A DNA stretch of 64,000 nt from JAWLGJ01 sp041685145 (GCA_041685145.1 JAWLGJ010000007.1:1-64000); one strand, 5' to 3'; shown: positions 11,281-20,178, counted from the stretch's first letter. Program-made: numbers and translations. The notes: generated by a model from the sequence alone, not told the origin.

Positions 11281-12115
11281 GGCCGCGCCTGATCTGCCGC
11301 CGCTGCGCGACGTCATCGCCCGCCACGGCCTGGCGGCGCGCAAGAGCCTGGGCCAGCATTTCCTGCTGGACATGAATTTGACCGGGCGCATCGCCCGCGC
11401 CGCCGGGCCGCTGGACACCGGCACCACCATCGAGATCGGCCCCGGTCCCGGCGGGCTGACCCGGGCGCTGCTGCAGGAGGGCGCCGGCGCGGTGGTCGCG
11501 GTGGAACGCGACGAGCGCGCGGTGGCGGCGCTGGCGGAACTGGAGGCGGCCTGGCCCGGGCGGCTGCAAGTCCTCCACGCCGACGCCCTGGCCGTCGATG
11601 CCGATGCCTTGGGGCCGCCGCCCCGGCGTATCGTCGCCAACCTGCCCTACAACATCGCCACGCCGCTGCTGTTGCGCTGGCTGCGCCGCATCGATGCCTT
11701 CGAAAGCCTGACGCTGATGTTCCAGAAGGAGGTCGTCGACCGCCTGGCCGCGGCGCCGGGAAGCGGCGCCTATGGGCGCCTGTCGGTGATAACGCAGTGG
11801 CTGTGCCGGGTGGAGCCGCTGTTCAACATCGACCAGCGCGCCTTCACGCCGCCGCCCCGCGTGGTGTCGACGGTGGTGCGGCTGACGCCGCGCCCGCACC
11901 CGCTGTGTGCGGCGGAATTCGAGGTTCTGGAGCGGGTGACCGCCGCCGCCTTCGGGCAGCGCCGCAAGATGCTGCGCACCAGCCTGAAGCGGCTGGGCGA
12001 CGCCGAGTCGCTGCTGGCGGCGGCGGGGATCGCGCCCGACAGCCGCCCCGAGAGCCTGGACGTCAGTGCCTTCTGCGCCCTGGCCCGCGCCGTCGCCACC
12101 GCCGACGGCGGTTGA
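11273..12115 (+). CDS. rsmA: 16S rRNA dimethyladenosine transferase RsmA (KsgA)
   Basis: Dimethylates A1518 and A1519 in helix 45 of 16S rRNA during late 30S assembly. 280 residues. SAM-binding motif EIGPGPGGLTRALL (about 46-59), catalytic motif NLPYNIATPLL (about 122-132), N-terminal KSLGQHFLLD. Overlaps the end of pdxA, so it is co-transcribed with the LPS-assembly operon. Its TGA is immediately followed by the complement of the bactofilin stop on the other strand, the two stops forming TGATCA, so the convergent operons have no spacer. Confidence 0.95.
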   Translation: MAEAAPDLPPLRDVIARHGLAARKSLGQHFLLDMNLTGRIARAAGPLDTGTTIEIGPGPGGLTRALLQEGAGAVVAVERDERAVAALAELEAAWPGRLQVLHADALAVDADALGPPPRRIVANLPYNIATPLLLRWLRRIDAFESLTLMFQKEVVDRLAAAPGSGAYGRLSVITQWLCRVEPLFNIDQRAFTPPPRVVSTVVRLTPRPHPLCAAEFEVLERVTAAAFGQRRKMLRTSLKRLGDAESLLAAAGIAPDSRPESLDVSAFCALARAVATADGG

Positions 12116-12562
12116 TCAGACGGCCAGTTCCTCTTTCCTGGCCTCGGCGTCTTCGGCGGGCGCCGCGCCGTTGCGGGGCAGCGACAAGGTCTCCTGCGCC
12201 GGGGTGGCGTCGATGGGGATGCAGCGCCCGTGAATGCGGGCGCCGGCCTCGATGGAGATGACCTTGTGGCGCACGTCGCCCTCGATACGGGCGCTGCGCG
12301 TCAGCGTCACCTCCTCGGCGGTGATCTGGCCGACGACGGTGCCGTGGATGTCGGCGCGCTCGACCTGGACCTCGCCGGTCACCGCGCCGTGCTCACCGAC
12401 CACCACCGACTGGCAGCGGATGTTGCCCTCGATGGTGCCGTCCACCTGGATATCGCCGGGGCTGGCGAAATCCCCGTGCACCTTGGAGCCTTCGCTGATG
12501 ATCGAGGGCGCGACGCTGCGCGGCGGCGCCGGCGGCGGTTTGCTGCTACCTTTTGAGAACAT
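12116..12562 (-). CDS. Bactofilin family cytoskeletal protein
   Basis: 148 residues. A central beta-helical bactofilin domain (about 19-120) shows the regular GDIQVDGTIEGNI / GEVQVERADIHGTVVG / ARIEGDVRHKVISIE repeat, flanked by short disordered tails (Pro-rich start, Glu/Ala-rich end). Bactofilins polymerise without nucleotide on the inner face of the membrane and position cell-wall enzymes. The ATG at 12562 lies inside the end of the M23 peptidase gene (17-base overlap in another frame), which suggests translational coupling. Bactofilin-M23 pairs act together in cell-shape control in several bacteria, for example BacA-LmdC in Hyphomonas and Csd1-CcmA in Helicobacter. Confidence 0.92.
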   Translation of the reverse strand: MFSKGSSKPPPAPPRSVAPSIISEGSKVHGDFASPGDIQVDGTIEGNIRCQSVVVGEHGAVTGEVQVERADIHGTVVGQITAEEVTLTRSARIEGDVRHKVISIEAGARIHGRCIPIDATPAQETLSLPRNGAAPAEDAEARKEELAV

Positions 12563-13847
12563 GATTCCCTGCCGACAAAAAGAGTTGCGGATCGCGCGGC
12601 TCCCCGGCCACCCGGACCTCGTAGTGCAGATGCGCGCCCTTGGTGCGGCCCGAGGCCCCCATGAGGCCGACCACGGTGCTGCGGCGGACCTTCTGCCCGT
12701 CTTCCACCAGCACGCAGGCAAGATGGGCGTAACGGGTGGTGATGCCCATGCCATGATCGATCTCGACGACGTTGCCATAGCCGCCGTCCGGCCCCGCGTG
12801 CGCCACCACGCCGTCGCCGGTGGCGCGGATGGGCGCGCGCCAGGGGCCGCCGAAGTCGAGGCCCTTGTGATAGCTCGACAGCCCGTTGATGGGATCCTTG
12901 CGCCGCCCGAAACGGCTGCTGACCCAGCCGTCGTCGATGGGCTTGCCGAAGGGCAGCGTGCCCAGCGCCGTGGCCAGGCCGTTCCAGCGCACCACCGCCA
13001 GGTCCAGCATTCCCAGCGTATCGAGATAGCCGCCGTCGAATCCCGGCGCCGTGCCCAGCCCGGCCATCGGCACGAAGGGGCCGCCGACGGCATAGGCGCC
13101 GCCGTTGCGCTCGCCCAGGAAGTCGTCAGTGCTCAGGCCCACGGCGGCCAGCGCCTTTTCGATCTCGCCGATGCGCTCGCTGGCGATTTCGACATAGTAT
13201 TCGATGAAGGCGCGGTGGCTCCGGCGCAGGCGGTCGAGGCGCGCCTGCACCTGCGTCGTCGGCGGCAGCTTGCGCGGCGGCGGCGGCAGAATGATCTCGG
13301 CCTGAAGCTGCCGCACCTTGTCGCGCGAGGTGCGCGGGCAGGCCGCCGCCACCGACGCCAGCACGGCCGGCGCCGGCTGGGCGGCGGCATCGGCGCCGGC
13401 GGACAGCACCCGCAGGCTGGCGTCGATGCGGTCGATTTCGGCGGCGACGTCGGCGAAGGTGCGGTCGAATTCCTCCAGGCGCTCGAAGGCGCCGAGATAG
13501 GTGCGGCGCATTTCGGCAAGCTCCGCCTCGCGCCGCGCCTGCTCGTCCCGCAGACGGGCCTGCAGGCGGCTCTTCTCTTCTTCGAGGGCGGCGCGTTCCA
13601 GCAGGCCGCGCTCCTCGGCCGCCATGTTTTCATAGCGGGCGACGGCCTGGGCGCGATAGTCCACCAACAACGAGGCGGCGAGCGTCAGCACCCCCGCCAG
13701 CACCACGGCCACGAAGGCAAGCTGCTTGCCGGTGGAGAGGGCGACATAACGGATGCGGCCACGGCTGCGCAGAATGACCTGTCGCTCGGGAAACAGCGGC
13801 AGCACGTTGTTTCGGAACCATCCGTCACGCGGGTCGGCCTTCCGCAA
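12546..13847 (-). CDS. Membrane-anchored M23 family metallopeptidase (LytM-type)
   Basis: 433 residues if started at TTG 13847, which has AGGGGGA about five bases upstream; an ATG further up lies inside gmk and is unlikely. One transmembrane helix (about 43-62), a long coiled coil (about 66-145), a linker, and a C-terminal LytM domain (about 315-420) with SRFGRRKDP, YHKGLDF (zinc His and Asp), GYGNVVEIDHG and GAHLHYEVR (HxH). This is the layout of periplasmic peptidoglycan endopeptidases, here probably cutting stem-peptide crosslinks. All zinc ligands appear intact, so it should be active. Paired with the overlapping bactofilin gene. Has its own promoter candidate separate from gmk. Confidence 0.9.
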   Translation of the reverse strand: MRKADPRDGWFRNNVLPLFPERQVILRSRGRIRYVALSTGKQLAFVAVVLAGVLTLAASLLVDYRAQAVARYENMAAEERGLLERAALEEEKSRLQARLRDEQARREAELAEMRRTYLGAFERLEEFDRTFADVAAEIDRIDASLRVLSAGADAAAQPAPAVLASVAAACPRTSRDKVRQLQAEIILPPPPRKLPPTTQVQARLDRLRRSHRAFIEYYVEIASERIGEIEKALAAVGLSTDDFLGERNGGAYAVGGPFVPMAGLGTAPGFDGGYLDTLGMLDLAVVRWNGLATALGTLPFGKPIDDGWVSSRFGRRKDPINGLSSYHKGLDFGGPWRAPIRATGDGVVAHAGPDGGYGNVVEIDHGMGITTRYAHLACVLVEDGQKVRRSTVVGLMGASGRTKGAHLHYEVRVAGEPRDPQLFLSAGNHVLKR

Positions 13848-13892
13848 GGAATCCCCCCTCTTCTGCCTGACAGTCGACTTTCGAGGGGTGTC

Positions 13893-13922
13893 ACTATCCC
13901 GGAAGCGGTAGCGGGGCGTCAA
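13893..13922 (-). promoter_or_regulatory. Promoter candidate for the M23 peptidase-bactofilin pair
   Basis: On the minus strand TTGACG (13917-13922) is followed after 18 bases by GATAGT (13893-13898), a good sigma-70-like match. It sits between the gmk stop and the TTG start of the peptidase gene, giving a leader of about 40 bases, so the pair can be expressed apart from gmk. Confidence 0.5.
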
Positions 13923-13956
13923 GCGGCATTCGTCACACCCGCCGGCGTGGCGGGGC

Positions 13957-14601
13957 TCAGTCGTTTCGCAGCTTACGGACGAAGTCCGGCAGCCCCACCT
14001 GCCGCTGGCGCCGCAGGCGCTCGGCCTGCAGGATGGCCGACACCTGCCGCACGCTGCGTTCGGCATCGACATTGACGACGATGTAGTCGTATTCCGGCCA
14101 GTGGCTCATTTCGTCGGCGGCCTTGGCCATGCGCTTGGCGACCACCTCGGCCGAATCCTGGGCGCGGGCGTGCAGGCGGCGCTCCAGTTCCGCCACCGAC
14201 GGCGGCAGGATGAAGATGCTGACCAGATCCTCGCGGGCGTTCTGGGCCAGTTGCTGGGTGCCCTGCCAGTCGATGTCGAACAGCACGTCGCGCCCGCCGG
14301 CCAGCGCCGCCTCGACCGGGCCGCGGGGGGTGCCGTAGAAATTGTCGAACACCCGCGCGTGCTCCAGCAGCGCCCCGGCCTCGACCCGGCGGCGGAACTC
14401 GGCCTCGTCGATGAAGACATAGTCGCGCCCGTCCACCTCGCCGGGGCGCGGCGGCCGCGTCGTCACCGACACCGACATGGCGATGTCGGCATCGCGTTCC
14501 AGCAGGGCGCGGGCGATGGTGGTCTTGCCGGCCCCGGACGGCGAGGACAAAACCAGCATCAGCCCCCGGCGGCGCACCAGGGGCGGGGCGGTGTCGGACA
14601 T
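13957..14601 (-). CDS. gmk: Guanylate kinase
   Basis: Phosphorylates GMP to GDP with ATP, essential for GTP supply. 214 residues. P-loop SSPSGAGKTTIARALL (about 19-34), GMP-binding SVSVTTRPPRPGE and DYVFIDEAEF, FYGTPRGPVE, and DIDWQGTQQL. I chose the ATG at 14601; a TTG 18 bases further up falls within the end of yicC and would add six residues without homology. Next to yicC, as in most alphaproteobacteria. Confidence 0.95.
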   Translation of the reverse strand: MSDTAPPLVRRRGLMLVLSSPSGAGKTTIARALLERDADIAMSVSVTTRPPRPGEVDGRDYVFIDEAEFRRRVEAGALLEHARVFDNFYGTPRGPVEAALAGGRDVLFDIDWQGTQQLAQNAREDLVSIFILPPSVAELERRLHARAQDSAEVVAKRMAKAADEMSHWPEYDYIVVNVDAERSVRQVSAILQAERLRRQRQVGLPDFVRKLRND

Positions 14602-14611
14602 GGGCGCTGCC

Positions 14612-15499
14612 TTATTCAATGTTCTGCACCTGCTCGCGAAGCTGATCGACCACCACCTTGAGGTCCAGGCCGATGCGGGTCAGGTCGGCGTCGTTGGCCT
14701 TGGCGCAGAGGGTGTTGGCCTCGCGGTTGAACTCCTGGCACAGGAAATCGAGGCGCCGCCCGGCCGGCCCCTCGGCGGCCAAAATCTCGCGCGCCGCCCG
14801 CACATGCGCCTTCAGGCGGTCGATCTCCTCGCGCACGTCCAGCTTGGTGACCAGCAGCGCCGCCTCCTGAGCCAGGCGCTCCTCGGGCAGGGCGCCGGCC
14901 TCCAGCAGCGCCTGCACCTGGGCGCGCAGGCGGGCGCGCACGGCGTCGGGGCGCAGGGCGGCGGCGGCCTCGGCGCGGGCGGCGAGATCCGCGATTTCCT
15001 CAAGCCGCTGGTCGAGCACGGCGCGCAGGCGCTCGCCCTCGCCGCGCCGCGCGGCGTCGAGGGCGCGCACCGCCTCGTCAAGGCCGTCCAGCACCGCCTG
15101 GCGCACCGCCTCGCGCAGGTCCGGGTCATCGGCGGGCTCGACCTCCTCCAGCACGCCGCGCACCGACAGGATGGCGTCGACGCGCGGCGGCGCGAAGTCG
15201 GGGTTCTGTTGGTGCCAGGCGCGCAGGATCTCCGCCGCCCGCGCCGCCAGCGCCGCGTTGACCTGCAGCACGGGCTCGGCGGCGGCGCGCTTCAGGGACA
15301 GGGTGGCGGAGACATTGCCGCGGCGCAGGAGCGCCGCCACCCGTTCGCGGGCCGGCAACTCCACCATGTCCCAGCCCGGCGGCGTGCGCACGCGCACGTC
15401 GAGGCCGCGGCCGTTGACGCTCTTGACCTCCCAGGCCCACGCCAGGGCGCCGCATTGTCCCTCGGCGCGGGCATAGCCCGTCATGCTGGCAATGGCCAC
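14612..15499 (-). CDS. yicC: YicC/YloC family endoribonuclease
   Basis: 295 residues from GTG 15499, which has AGGGGG six bases upstream and gives the usual N-terminus (SMTGYARAEG). Two family regions are clear: YicC-like N-terminal (about 5-155) and the C-terminal DUF1732 (about 215-295, with RLDFLCQEFNREANTLCAKA). Members are RNA endonucleases; E. coli YicC helps degrade the small RNA RyhB. Just upstream of gmk, about ten bases apart, so likely one transcript. Confidence 0.92.
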   Translation of the reverse strand: MAIASMTGYARAEGQCGALAWAWEVKSVNGRGLDVRVRTPPGWDMVELPARERVAALLRRGNVSATLSLKRAAAEPVLQVNAALAARAAEILRAWHQQNPDFAPPRVDAILSVRGVLEEVEPADDPDLREAVRQAVLDGLDEAVRALDAARRGEGERLRAVLDQRLEEIADLAARAEAAAALRPDAVRARLRAQVQALLEAGALPEERLAQEAALLVTKLDVREEIDRLKAHVRAAREILAAEGPAGRRLDFLCQEFNREANTLCAKANDADLTRIGLDLKVVVDQLREQVQNIE

Positions 15500-15562
15500 A
15501 CCAAACCCCCTGTGTTGTGTCAGCGCCGTTATACCCGCCGCCCGTGCGGGCAACAAGGCGGC

Positions 15563-16558
15563 TCAGCGGGCGTCCCGCAGCCGCCGCCAGCGGCGGACGT
15601 TGCGGTTGTGCTCGTCAAGGGTGCGCGCGAAGGCGTGGCCGCCATTGCCGTCGGCGACGAAATAGAGTTCGTCGGTATCCACGGGCGCCAGCACGGCCGC
15701 GATGGCGGCGCGGCCGGGATTGCTGATCGGCGCCGGCGGCAGGCCGCCGTGGACATAGGTGTTGAAGGGATGATCGGCGCGGAGGTCGGCGCGGGTGAGG
15801 CGCCGGTCGATGAGCCCGTCGCCGCCGCTGAGGCCGTAGATCACCGTCGGGTCCGACTGCAACCGCATTCCGCGCCGCAGGCGGTTGATGAACACCGCCG
15901 CCACCCGCGGGCGTTCGGCGGGCACGGCGGTTTCGCGCTCGACGATCGAGGCCAGGATCACCGCCTCCTCGGGGCCCGACAGGGGCAGGTCCGCCGCCCG
16001 CTGCGGCCACAGCCCCGCCAGCGCGTCGCTCATCGCCCGCTGCATCCGCGACAGCAGCGCCGCCCGGTCCTCGCCGCGGCTGAAATGATAGGTTTCGGGC
16101 AGCAGGCTGCCCTCCGGCGGCACGGCGTCGATGGTTCCGCTGAGTTCCGGCCGCGCCCGCAGCAGGTCCACCACCTGCGCCGAGGTCAGCCCCTCGGGCA
16201 CGGTGAGGCGGTGCACGACCGTCTTGCCGCGCACCAGGGTCTCCAGCACCGCCCTCATGCTGACGCCGGCGGCGAAACGGTACTCCCCCGCCTTCAACGC
16301 CGCCCCCCGCCCCAGGGCACGGGCCACCACGACGAAAAGGGCGTCGTCGCCGATGACGCCCTCGGCGGCGAGGGTGGCGGCCACGGCGCGCAGGCCGCCA
16401 GGCTCGACGATGACGGTGGTTTCGGCCTCAAGCGGGCCGGGCTGGGTGAAACGGCTCCAGACGACGCCCGCCGCCACGCCGGCGACGACGGCGACAGTCA
16501 GAATCGCGGCAATGCCTCGCAGAATCCAGCGCCCCATCCCCGATCCCGGTGCTCCCAT
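15563..16558 (-). CDS. mltG: Endolytic murein transglycosylase MltG
   Basis: Inner-membrane lytic transglycosylase that cuts nascent glycan strands and so ends their elongation. About 331 residues: one N-terminal transmembrane helix (about 13-33), a LysM-like region, and the YceG catalytic domain with ILASIVERETAV (the glutamate is the catalytic residue), LQSDPTVIYGL and PFNTYVHGGLPPAPISNPG. A second ATG seven codons in (16537) is equally possible. Follows fabF by about 25 bases in the same direction, a common alphaproteobacterial arrangement. Confidence 0.93.
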   Translation of the reverse strand: MGAPGSGMGRWILRGIAAILTVAVVAGVAAGVVWSRFTQPGPLEAETTVIVEPGGLRAVAATLAAEGVIGDDALFVVVARALGRGAALKAGEYRFAAGVSMRAVLETLVRGKTVVHRLTVPEGLTSAQVVDLLRARPELSGTIDAVPPEGSLLPETYHFSRGEDRAALLSRMQRAMSDALAGLWPQRAADLPLSGPEEAVILASIVERETAVPAERPRVAAVFINRLRRGMRLQSDPTVIYGLSGGDGLIDRRLTRADLRADHPFNTYVHGGLPPAPISNPGRAAIAAVLAPVDTDELYFVADGNGGHAFARTLDEHNRNVRRWRRLRDAR

Positions 16559-16582
16559 CCCCGCCGCGCACCGGCGGCGCGA

Positions 16583-17842
16583 TCACGGCGCGGCGGTGAA
16601 GATCAGCGACGCGTTCGTCCCGCCGAAACCGAAGGAATTGGAGGCCGCGACCCGCACCCGCCGCTCCTTGGCCTCGTGCGGCACGAGGTCAATGTCGCAG
16701 CCCTCGGAGGGGTTGTCGAGATTGAGAGTCGGCGGCACCACGCCCTCGACCACCGCCTGAATGGAATAGATCGCCTCGACGGCGCCGGCCGCGCCCAGCA
16801 AATGGCCGATGGCCGATTTGGTCGAGGACATCGACAAACGATAGGCGTGATCGCCGAACAGGCGCTTGACCGCCCCCAGTTCGATCTCGTCGCCCAGCGG
16901 CGTCGAGGTGCCGTGGGCGTTGATGTAATCGACGTCCTCGGGGCGCAGCCCGGCGCGCCTGAGGGCGTTGCGCATGGCGCGGAAGGCGCCGTTGCCGTCC
17001 TCGGCCGGGGCGGTGATGTGATAGGCGTCGCCGGACATGCCGTAGCCGACCACCTCGGCATAGATGGTGGCGCCGCGCCGCTTGGCGTGCTCCAACTCCT
17101 CCAGCACCACGACGCCGGCGCCCTCGCCCATGACGAAGCCGTCACGCTCGCGGTCCCAGGGCCGCGAGGCCTTCTCGGGGCTGTCGTTGAACGAGGTCGA
17201 CAGCGCCTTCGCCGCCGCGAAGCCGGCGATGCCCAGGCGGCAGATCGCCGCCTCGGCGCCGCCCGCCACCATGACGTCGGCGTCGTCGAGCGCGATCATG
17301 CGCGCGGCGTCGCCGATGGCGTGGGCGCCGGTCGAACAGGCGGTGACGACGGCGTGGTTCGGACCCCGGAAGCCGTAACGGATCGAGACGTGACCCGAGA
17401 CCAGGTTGATGAGGCTGGCGGGGATGAAGAAGGGGCTGATGCGGCGGGGCCCCTGCTTCTCAAGGGTCACCGAGCCGGCGGCGATGCCGGGAAGGCCGCC
17501 GATGCCGGAGCCGATCATGACGCCGGTGCGCTCGCGGCCCTCGTCGTCCTCGGGCTGCCAGCCGGAGTCGGCGATGGCCTCCTGCGCGGCGGCGAGGCCA
17601 TAGACGATGAACTCGTCCATGCGCCGCCGCTCCTTGGGCGTGGCGACGCTGTCGGGGTCGAAGTCCCCGGCGCCGTCGCCGCGCGGCACCATGCCGGCGA
17701 TGCGCGCCGGCAAGTCCGCGACATCGAACGCGGCGATGGGGCCGATGCCCGACCGGCCGGCGGTAAGGCGGTCCCAGTTGGTGGCCACCCCCGTCCCGAG
17801 GGGAGTGACCATGCCCATGCCGGTTACGACGACACGTCTCAT
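16583..17842 (-). CDS. fabF: 3-oxoacyl-[acyl-carrier-protein] synthase II (FabF)
   Basis: Condensing enzyme of type II fatty acid synthesis; elongates acyl-ACP with malonyl-ACP. 419 residues. Catalytic Cys in [13 protein letters not shown], His in [11 protein letters not shown], Lys in SSTKSAIGH and second His in [11 protein letters not shown]; ends with the conserved [12 protein letters not shown] stretch. ATG 17842 chosen over the in-frame TTG just before it. Downstream of acpP by about 50 bases. Confidence 0.96.
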   Translation of the reverse strand: MRRVVVTGMGMVTPLGTGVATNWDRLTAGRSGIGPIAAFDVADLPARIAGMVPRGDGAGDFDPDSVATPKERRRMDEFIVYGLAAAQEAIADSGWQPEDDEGRERTGVMIGSGIGGLPGIAAGSVTLEKQGPRRISPFFIPASLINLVSGHVSIRYGFRGPNHAVVTACSTGAHAIGDAARMIALDDADVMVAGGAEAAICRLGIAGFAAAKALSTSFNDSPEKASRPWDRERDGFVMGEGAGVVVLEELEHAKRRGATIYAEVVGYGMSGDAYHITAPAEDGNGAFRAMRNALRRAGLRPEDVDYINAHGTSTPLGDEIELGAVKRLFGDHAYRLSMSSTKSAIGHLLGAAGAVEAIYSIQAVVEGVVPPTLNLDNPSEGCDIDLVPHEAKERRVRVAASNSFGFGGTNASLIFTAAP

Positions 17843-17891
17843 CAAAAAGGCCCTGGCTGCAGTCGGGGGAGCGGCCGCCGCCGCGCCTGTC

Positions 17892-18128
17892 CTAGGACGT
17901 CCGGGATTCGATGAACTCGATGGCGTCCTTGACGGTAAGAATCTTCTCGGCCGCGTCGTCGGGAATCTCGACCCCGAACTCCTCCTCGAAGGCCATCACC
18001 AGTTCAACCGTGTCCAGACTGTCGGCACCCAGATCGTCGATAAAGCTGGCGTTCTCGCTGACCTTCGACTCCTCGACACCCAGATGCTCGACGACGATCT
18101 TCTTAACGCGCTCGGCAACGTCGCTCAT
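17892..18128 (-). CDS. acpP: Acyl carrier protein
   Basis: 78-residue acidic helical carrier that holds growing acyl chains on 4'-phosphopantetheine. The attachment serine lies in [11 protein letters not shown] (about residue 37). Start [10 protein letters not shown] is preceded by GGAGA four bases before the ATG. Sits between fabG and fabF as usual. Confidence 0.97.
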   Translation of the reverse strand: MSDVAERVKKIVVEHLGVEESKVSENASFIDDLGADSLDTVELVMAFEEEFGVEIPDDAAEKILTVKDAIEFIESRTS

Positions 18129-18184
18129 TTTCTCCAACCCCACCAATCTGCTGAAGTTTCCGCTGATCCCTGGCAACGCCCCTG

Positions 18185-18213
18185 GAAAAAAGTGCCCTTG
18201 CGTAGCACACTTT
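18185..18213 (-). terminator. Weak stem-loop with T-tract between fabG and acpP
   Basis: Minus strand: an imperfect stem (AAGTG...CACTT with flanking partial pairs) followed by six T residues, within the 104-base gap between fabG and acpP. It could reduce read-through so that acpP, which is needed in excess, depends on its own promoter. Stem is short, so the call is tentative. Confidence 0.3.
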
Positions 18214-18232
18214 CCGGGGCTTGGCCAGCGGG

Positions 18233-18970
18233 TCACACCATGACCATCCCGCCATTTATATGCACGGTCTGGCCGGTCACATAGGCGGCCTCGTCGCTGG
18301 CCAGATACACCGCCGCCGCCGCCACCTCCTCGGGCGTTCCCATGCGGCCGGCCGGAATATTCGCCAGCAGCCTTTGCCGCTGCTCGTCATTCAGCGCGTC
18401 GGTCATCGCGGTCACGATGAAGCCGGGGGCGATGCAGTTCACCGTCACCCCCCGCGCCGCCACCTCGGCGGCCATCGACTTGCTCATGCCGATCATGCCC
18501 GCCTTGGAGGCGGCATAGTTCACCTGCCCCGGATTGCCGGTGACGCCGACGATCGAGGTGATGTTGACGATCCGCCCGGCGCGCCGCTTCATCATGCCGC
18601 GCAGCGCGGCGCGCGACAGCCGGAAGGCGGCGGTGAGGTTGACGTCCAGCACCGCCTGCCAGTCCTCGTCCTTCATGCGCAGCGCCAGGCCGTCGCGGGT
18701 GAGCCCGGCGTTGTTGACCAGGATGTCCAGCCCCCCCATCGCCTGTTCGGCGTCGCGCACCAGGGCGTCGAGCGAGGCGGCGTCGGCGAGGTCGGCGGTG
18801 ACGACATGCGCCCGCTCGCCCAGCTCGGCCGCCAGCGCGTCCAGGGCCTCGCGGCGCGTGCCCGACAGGGTGACGGCGGCGCCGCGGCCGTGCAGGGCGC
18901 GGGCGATGGCGCCGCCGATGCCGCCCGAGGCGCCGGTGACGAGCGCGGCCTTGCCGGAAAGATCGAACAT
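18233..18970 (-). CDS. fabG: 3-oxoacyl-[acyl-carrier-protein] reductase FabG
   Basis: NADPH-dependent reduction of 3-oxoacyl-ACP in fatty acid elongation. 245-residue short-chain dehydrogenase: nucleotide motif [16 protein letters not shown] at about 85, catalytic Ser-Tyr-Lys in NITSIVG and [11 protein letters not shown], and C-terminal [15 protein letters not shown] 18970 (after an in-frame TTG) is preceded by a GGAGAGG ribosome site. Placed between fabD and acpP. Confidence 0.96.
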   Translation of the reverse strand: MFDLSGKAALVTGASGGIGGAIARALHGRGAAVTLSGTRREALDALAAELGERAHVVTADLADAASLDALVRDAEQAMGGLDILVNNAGLTRDGLALRMKDEDWQAVLDVNLTAAFRLSRAALRGMMKRRAGRIVNITSIVGVTGNPGQVNYAASKAGMIGMSKSMAAEVAARGVTVNCIAPGFIVTAMTDALNDEQRQRLLANIPAGRMGTPEEVAAAAVYLASDEAAYVTGQTVHINGGMVMV

Positions 18971-18983
18971 CAATTCCTCTCCC

Positions 18984-19928
18984 TCAGGGCACGGCCAGGA
19001 AGGCCTCGATGTCGGCAGGCGTCTGGAGCGAGGCCGACGACAGGGCGCGGTCGATGCGCCGCGCCAGCCCGGCCAGCACCTTGCCGGCGCCCACTTCCAC
19101 CAGGGTCTCGACGCCCTGCTCTTTCATATACAGCATACTCTCGCGCCAGCGCACGGTTCCCGTCACCTGCTCGACCAGCAGGCGGCGGATTTCGTCGGCG
19201 TCGGTGACCGCCCGGGCGGTGACATTGGCCACCAGCGGCACCTTCGGCGCCGCCATCGGCACCGCCGCCAGGGCCTCGGCCATCACCTCGGCGGCCGGGG
19301 CCATCAGCGCGCAGTGGAACGGGGCGCTGACCGGCAGCAGCACGCTGCGCCGCGCCCCGCGCTCCGCCGCCAGGGCGACGGCGCGCTCCACCGCCGCCTT
19401 ATCGCCGCTGACCACCACCTGGCCGGGGGCGTTGTCGTTGGCGGCCGCGCAGACCTGGCCCTGGGCGGCGTCGGCGGCGACGGCGCGGGCCGTCTCCAGG
19501 TCCAGCCCCATCAGCGCCGCCATCGCCCCCTGGCCCACCGGCACGGCGCGCTGCATGGCGCGCCCGCGCGTCTTCAGCAGCCGCGCCGCGTCGGCCAGCG
19601 AGAAGGTGCCGGCGGCGGCCAGGGCCGAATACTCGCCCAGGGAATGGCCGGCGACGAAGCGCGCCGTCGCCGCCAAGTCGACGCCGCCCTCCCTCTCCAG
19701 GACGCGCATCACCGCCATGCTGACCGCCATCAGGGCCGGCTGGGCGTTTTCGGTGAGGGTAAGCTCGTCCTCGGGGCCCTCGAACATCAGGCGCGACAGC
19801 GCCTGGCCAAGGGCGTCGTCGACCTCCTCGAAGACCTCGCGCGCCGCCGGGAAGGCCCCCGCCAGCTCGCGGCCCATTCCCACCGCCTGGGAGCCCTGGC
19901 CCGGAAAGACGAAGGCGCGCGTCGACAT
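18984..19928 (-). CDS. fabD: Malonyl-CoA-ACP transacylase FabD
   Basis: Transfers malonyl from CoA to ACP, supplying the extender unit. 314 residues. N-terminal FPGQGSQAVGMG, nucleophile serine in GHSLGEYSAL, and a catalytic His expected near SAPFHCALM. ATG 19928 has AGGGGGA at ideal spacing; a 20-codon upstream extension is not homologous. First gene of the leftward fab cluster, with its own strong promoter. Confidence 0.96.
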   Translation of the reverse strand: MSTRAFVFPGQGSQAVGMGRELAGAFPAAREVFEEVDDALGQALSRLMFEGPEDELTLTENAQPALMAVSMAVMRVLEREGGVDLAATARFVAGHSLGEYSALAAAGTFSLADAARLLKTRGRAMQRAVPVGQGAMAALMGLDLETARAVAADAAQGQVCAAANDNAPGQVVVSGDKAAVERAVALAAERGARRSVLLPVSAPFHCALMAPAAEVMAEALAAVPMAAPKVPLVANVTARAVTDADEIRRLLVEQVTGTVRWRESMLYMKEQGVETLVEVGAGKVLAGLARRIDRALSSASLQTPADIEAFLAVP

Positions 19929-19960
19929 CGAATCCCCCTGCTGAACAAATCGGCGCCAAA

Positions 19961-19988
19961 GGAATAGCCACGCAGCCGCCCCTGTCAA
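19961..19988 (-). promoter_or_regulatory. Promoter of the fabD-fabG-acpP-fabF cluster
   Basis: Minus strand: perfect -35 TTGACA (19983-19988), 16-base spacer, -10 TATTCC (19961-19966). It gives a leader of about 25 bases before the fabD ATG. It lies back to back with the rpsF promoter in a 250-base divergent region. Confidence 0.6.
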
Positions 19989-20049
19989 GCGTCCCGCGTC
20001 CGCGCCGCCGCCGGAACCGTCCGCCGGCCGCCGGCCGCCGGCGATGGCC

Positions 20050-20077
20050 TTGCACGGCGAGGGGATTTGTGTATAGT
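20050..20077 (+). promoter_or_regulatory. Promoter of rpsF-rpsR-rplI
   Basis: -35 TTGCAC (20050-20055), 16-base spacer, -10 TATAGT (20072-20077). It predicts a 5' leader of about 95 bases before rpsF. Confidence 0.6.
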
Positions 20078-20099
20078 GCGCGGCTTCTTGCGACTCCTT

Positions 20100-20148
20100 G
20101 CCGGTCCGCAGGCGGGCCGGCTATGCCCCGCTCCCCCTCGGGTGCGGG
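20100..20148 (+). other. Two hairpins in the rpsF mRNA leader
   Basis: Within the predicted 5' leader, GCCGG (20100-20104) can pair with CCGGC (20117-20121), and CCCGC (20127-20131) with GCGGG (20144-20148). Many bacteria carry an S6:S18-binding leader before rpsF; whether these stems form such a site cannot be judged without a covariance model. Confidence 0.35.
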
Positions 20149-20178
20149 ACGAGACAAGCCGAAAGGAGCAGTCGGACC

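Noticed and set aside
13938..13954. Terminator after gmk
   Set aside because: A six-pair CCCGCC/GGCGGG stem exists but is followed by mixed sequence, not a T-tract.
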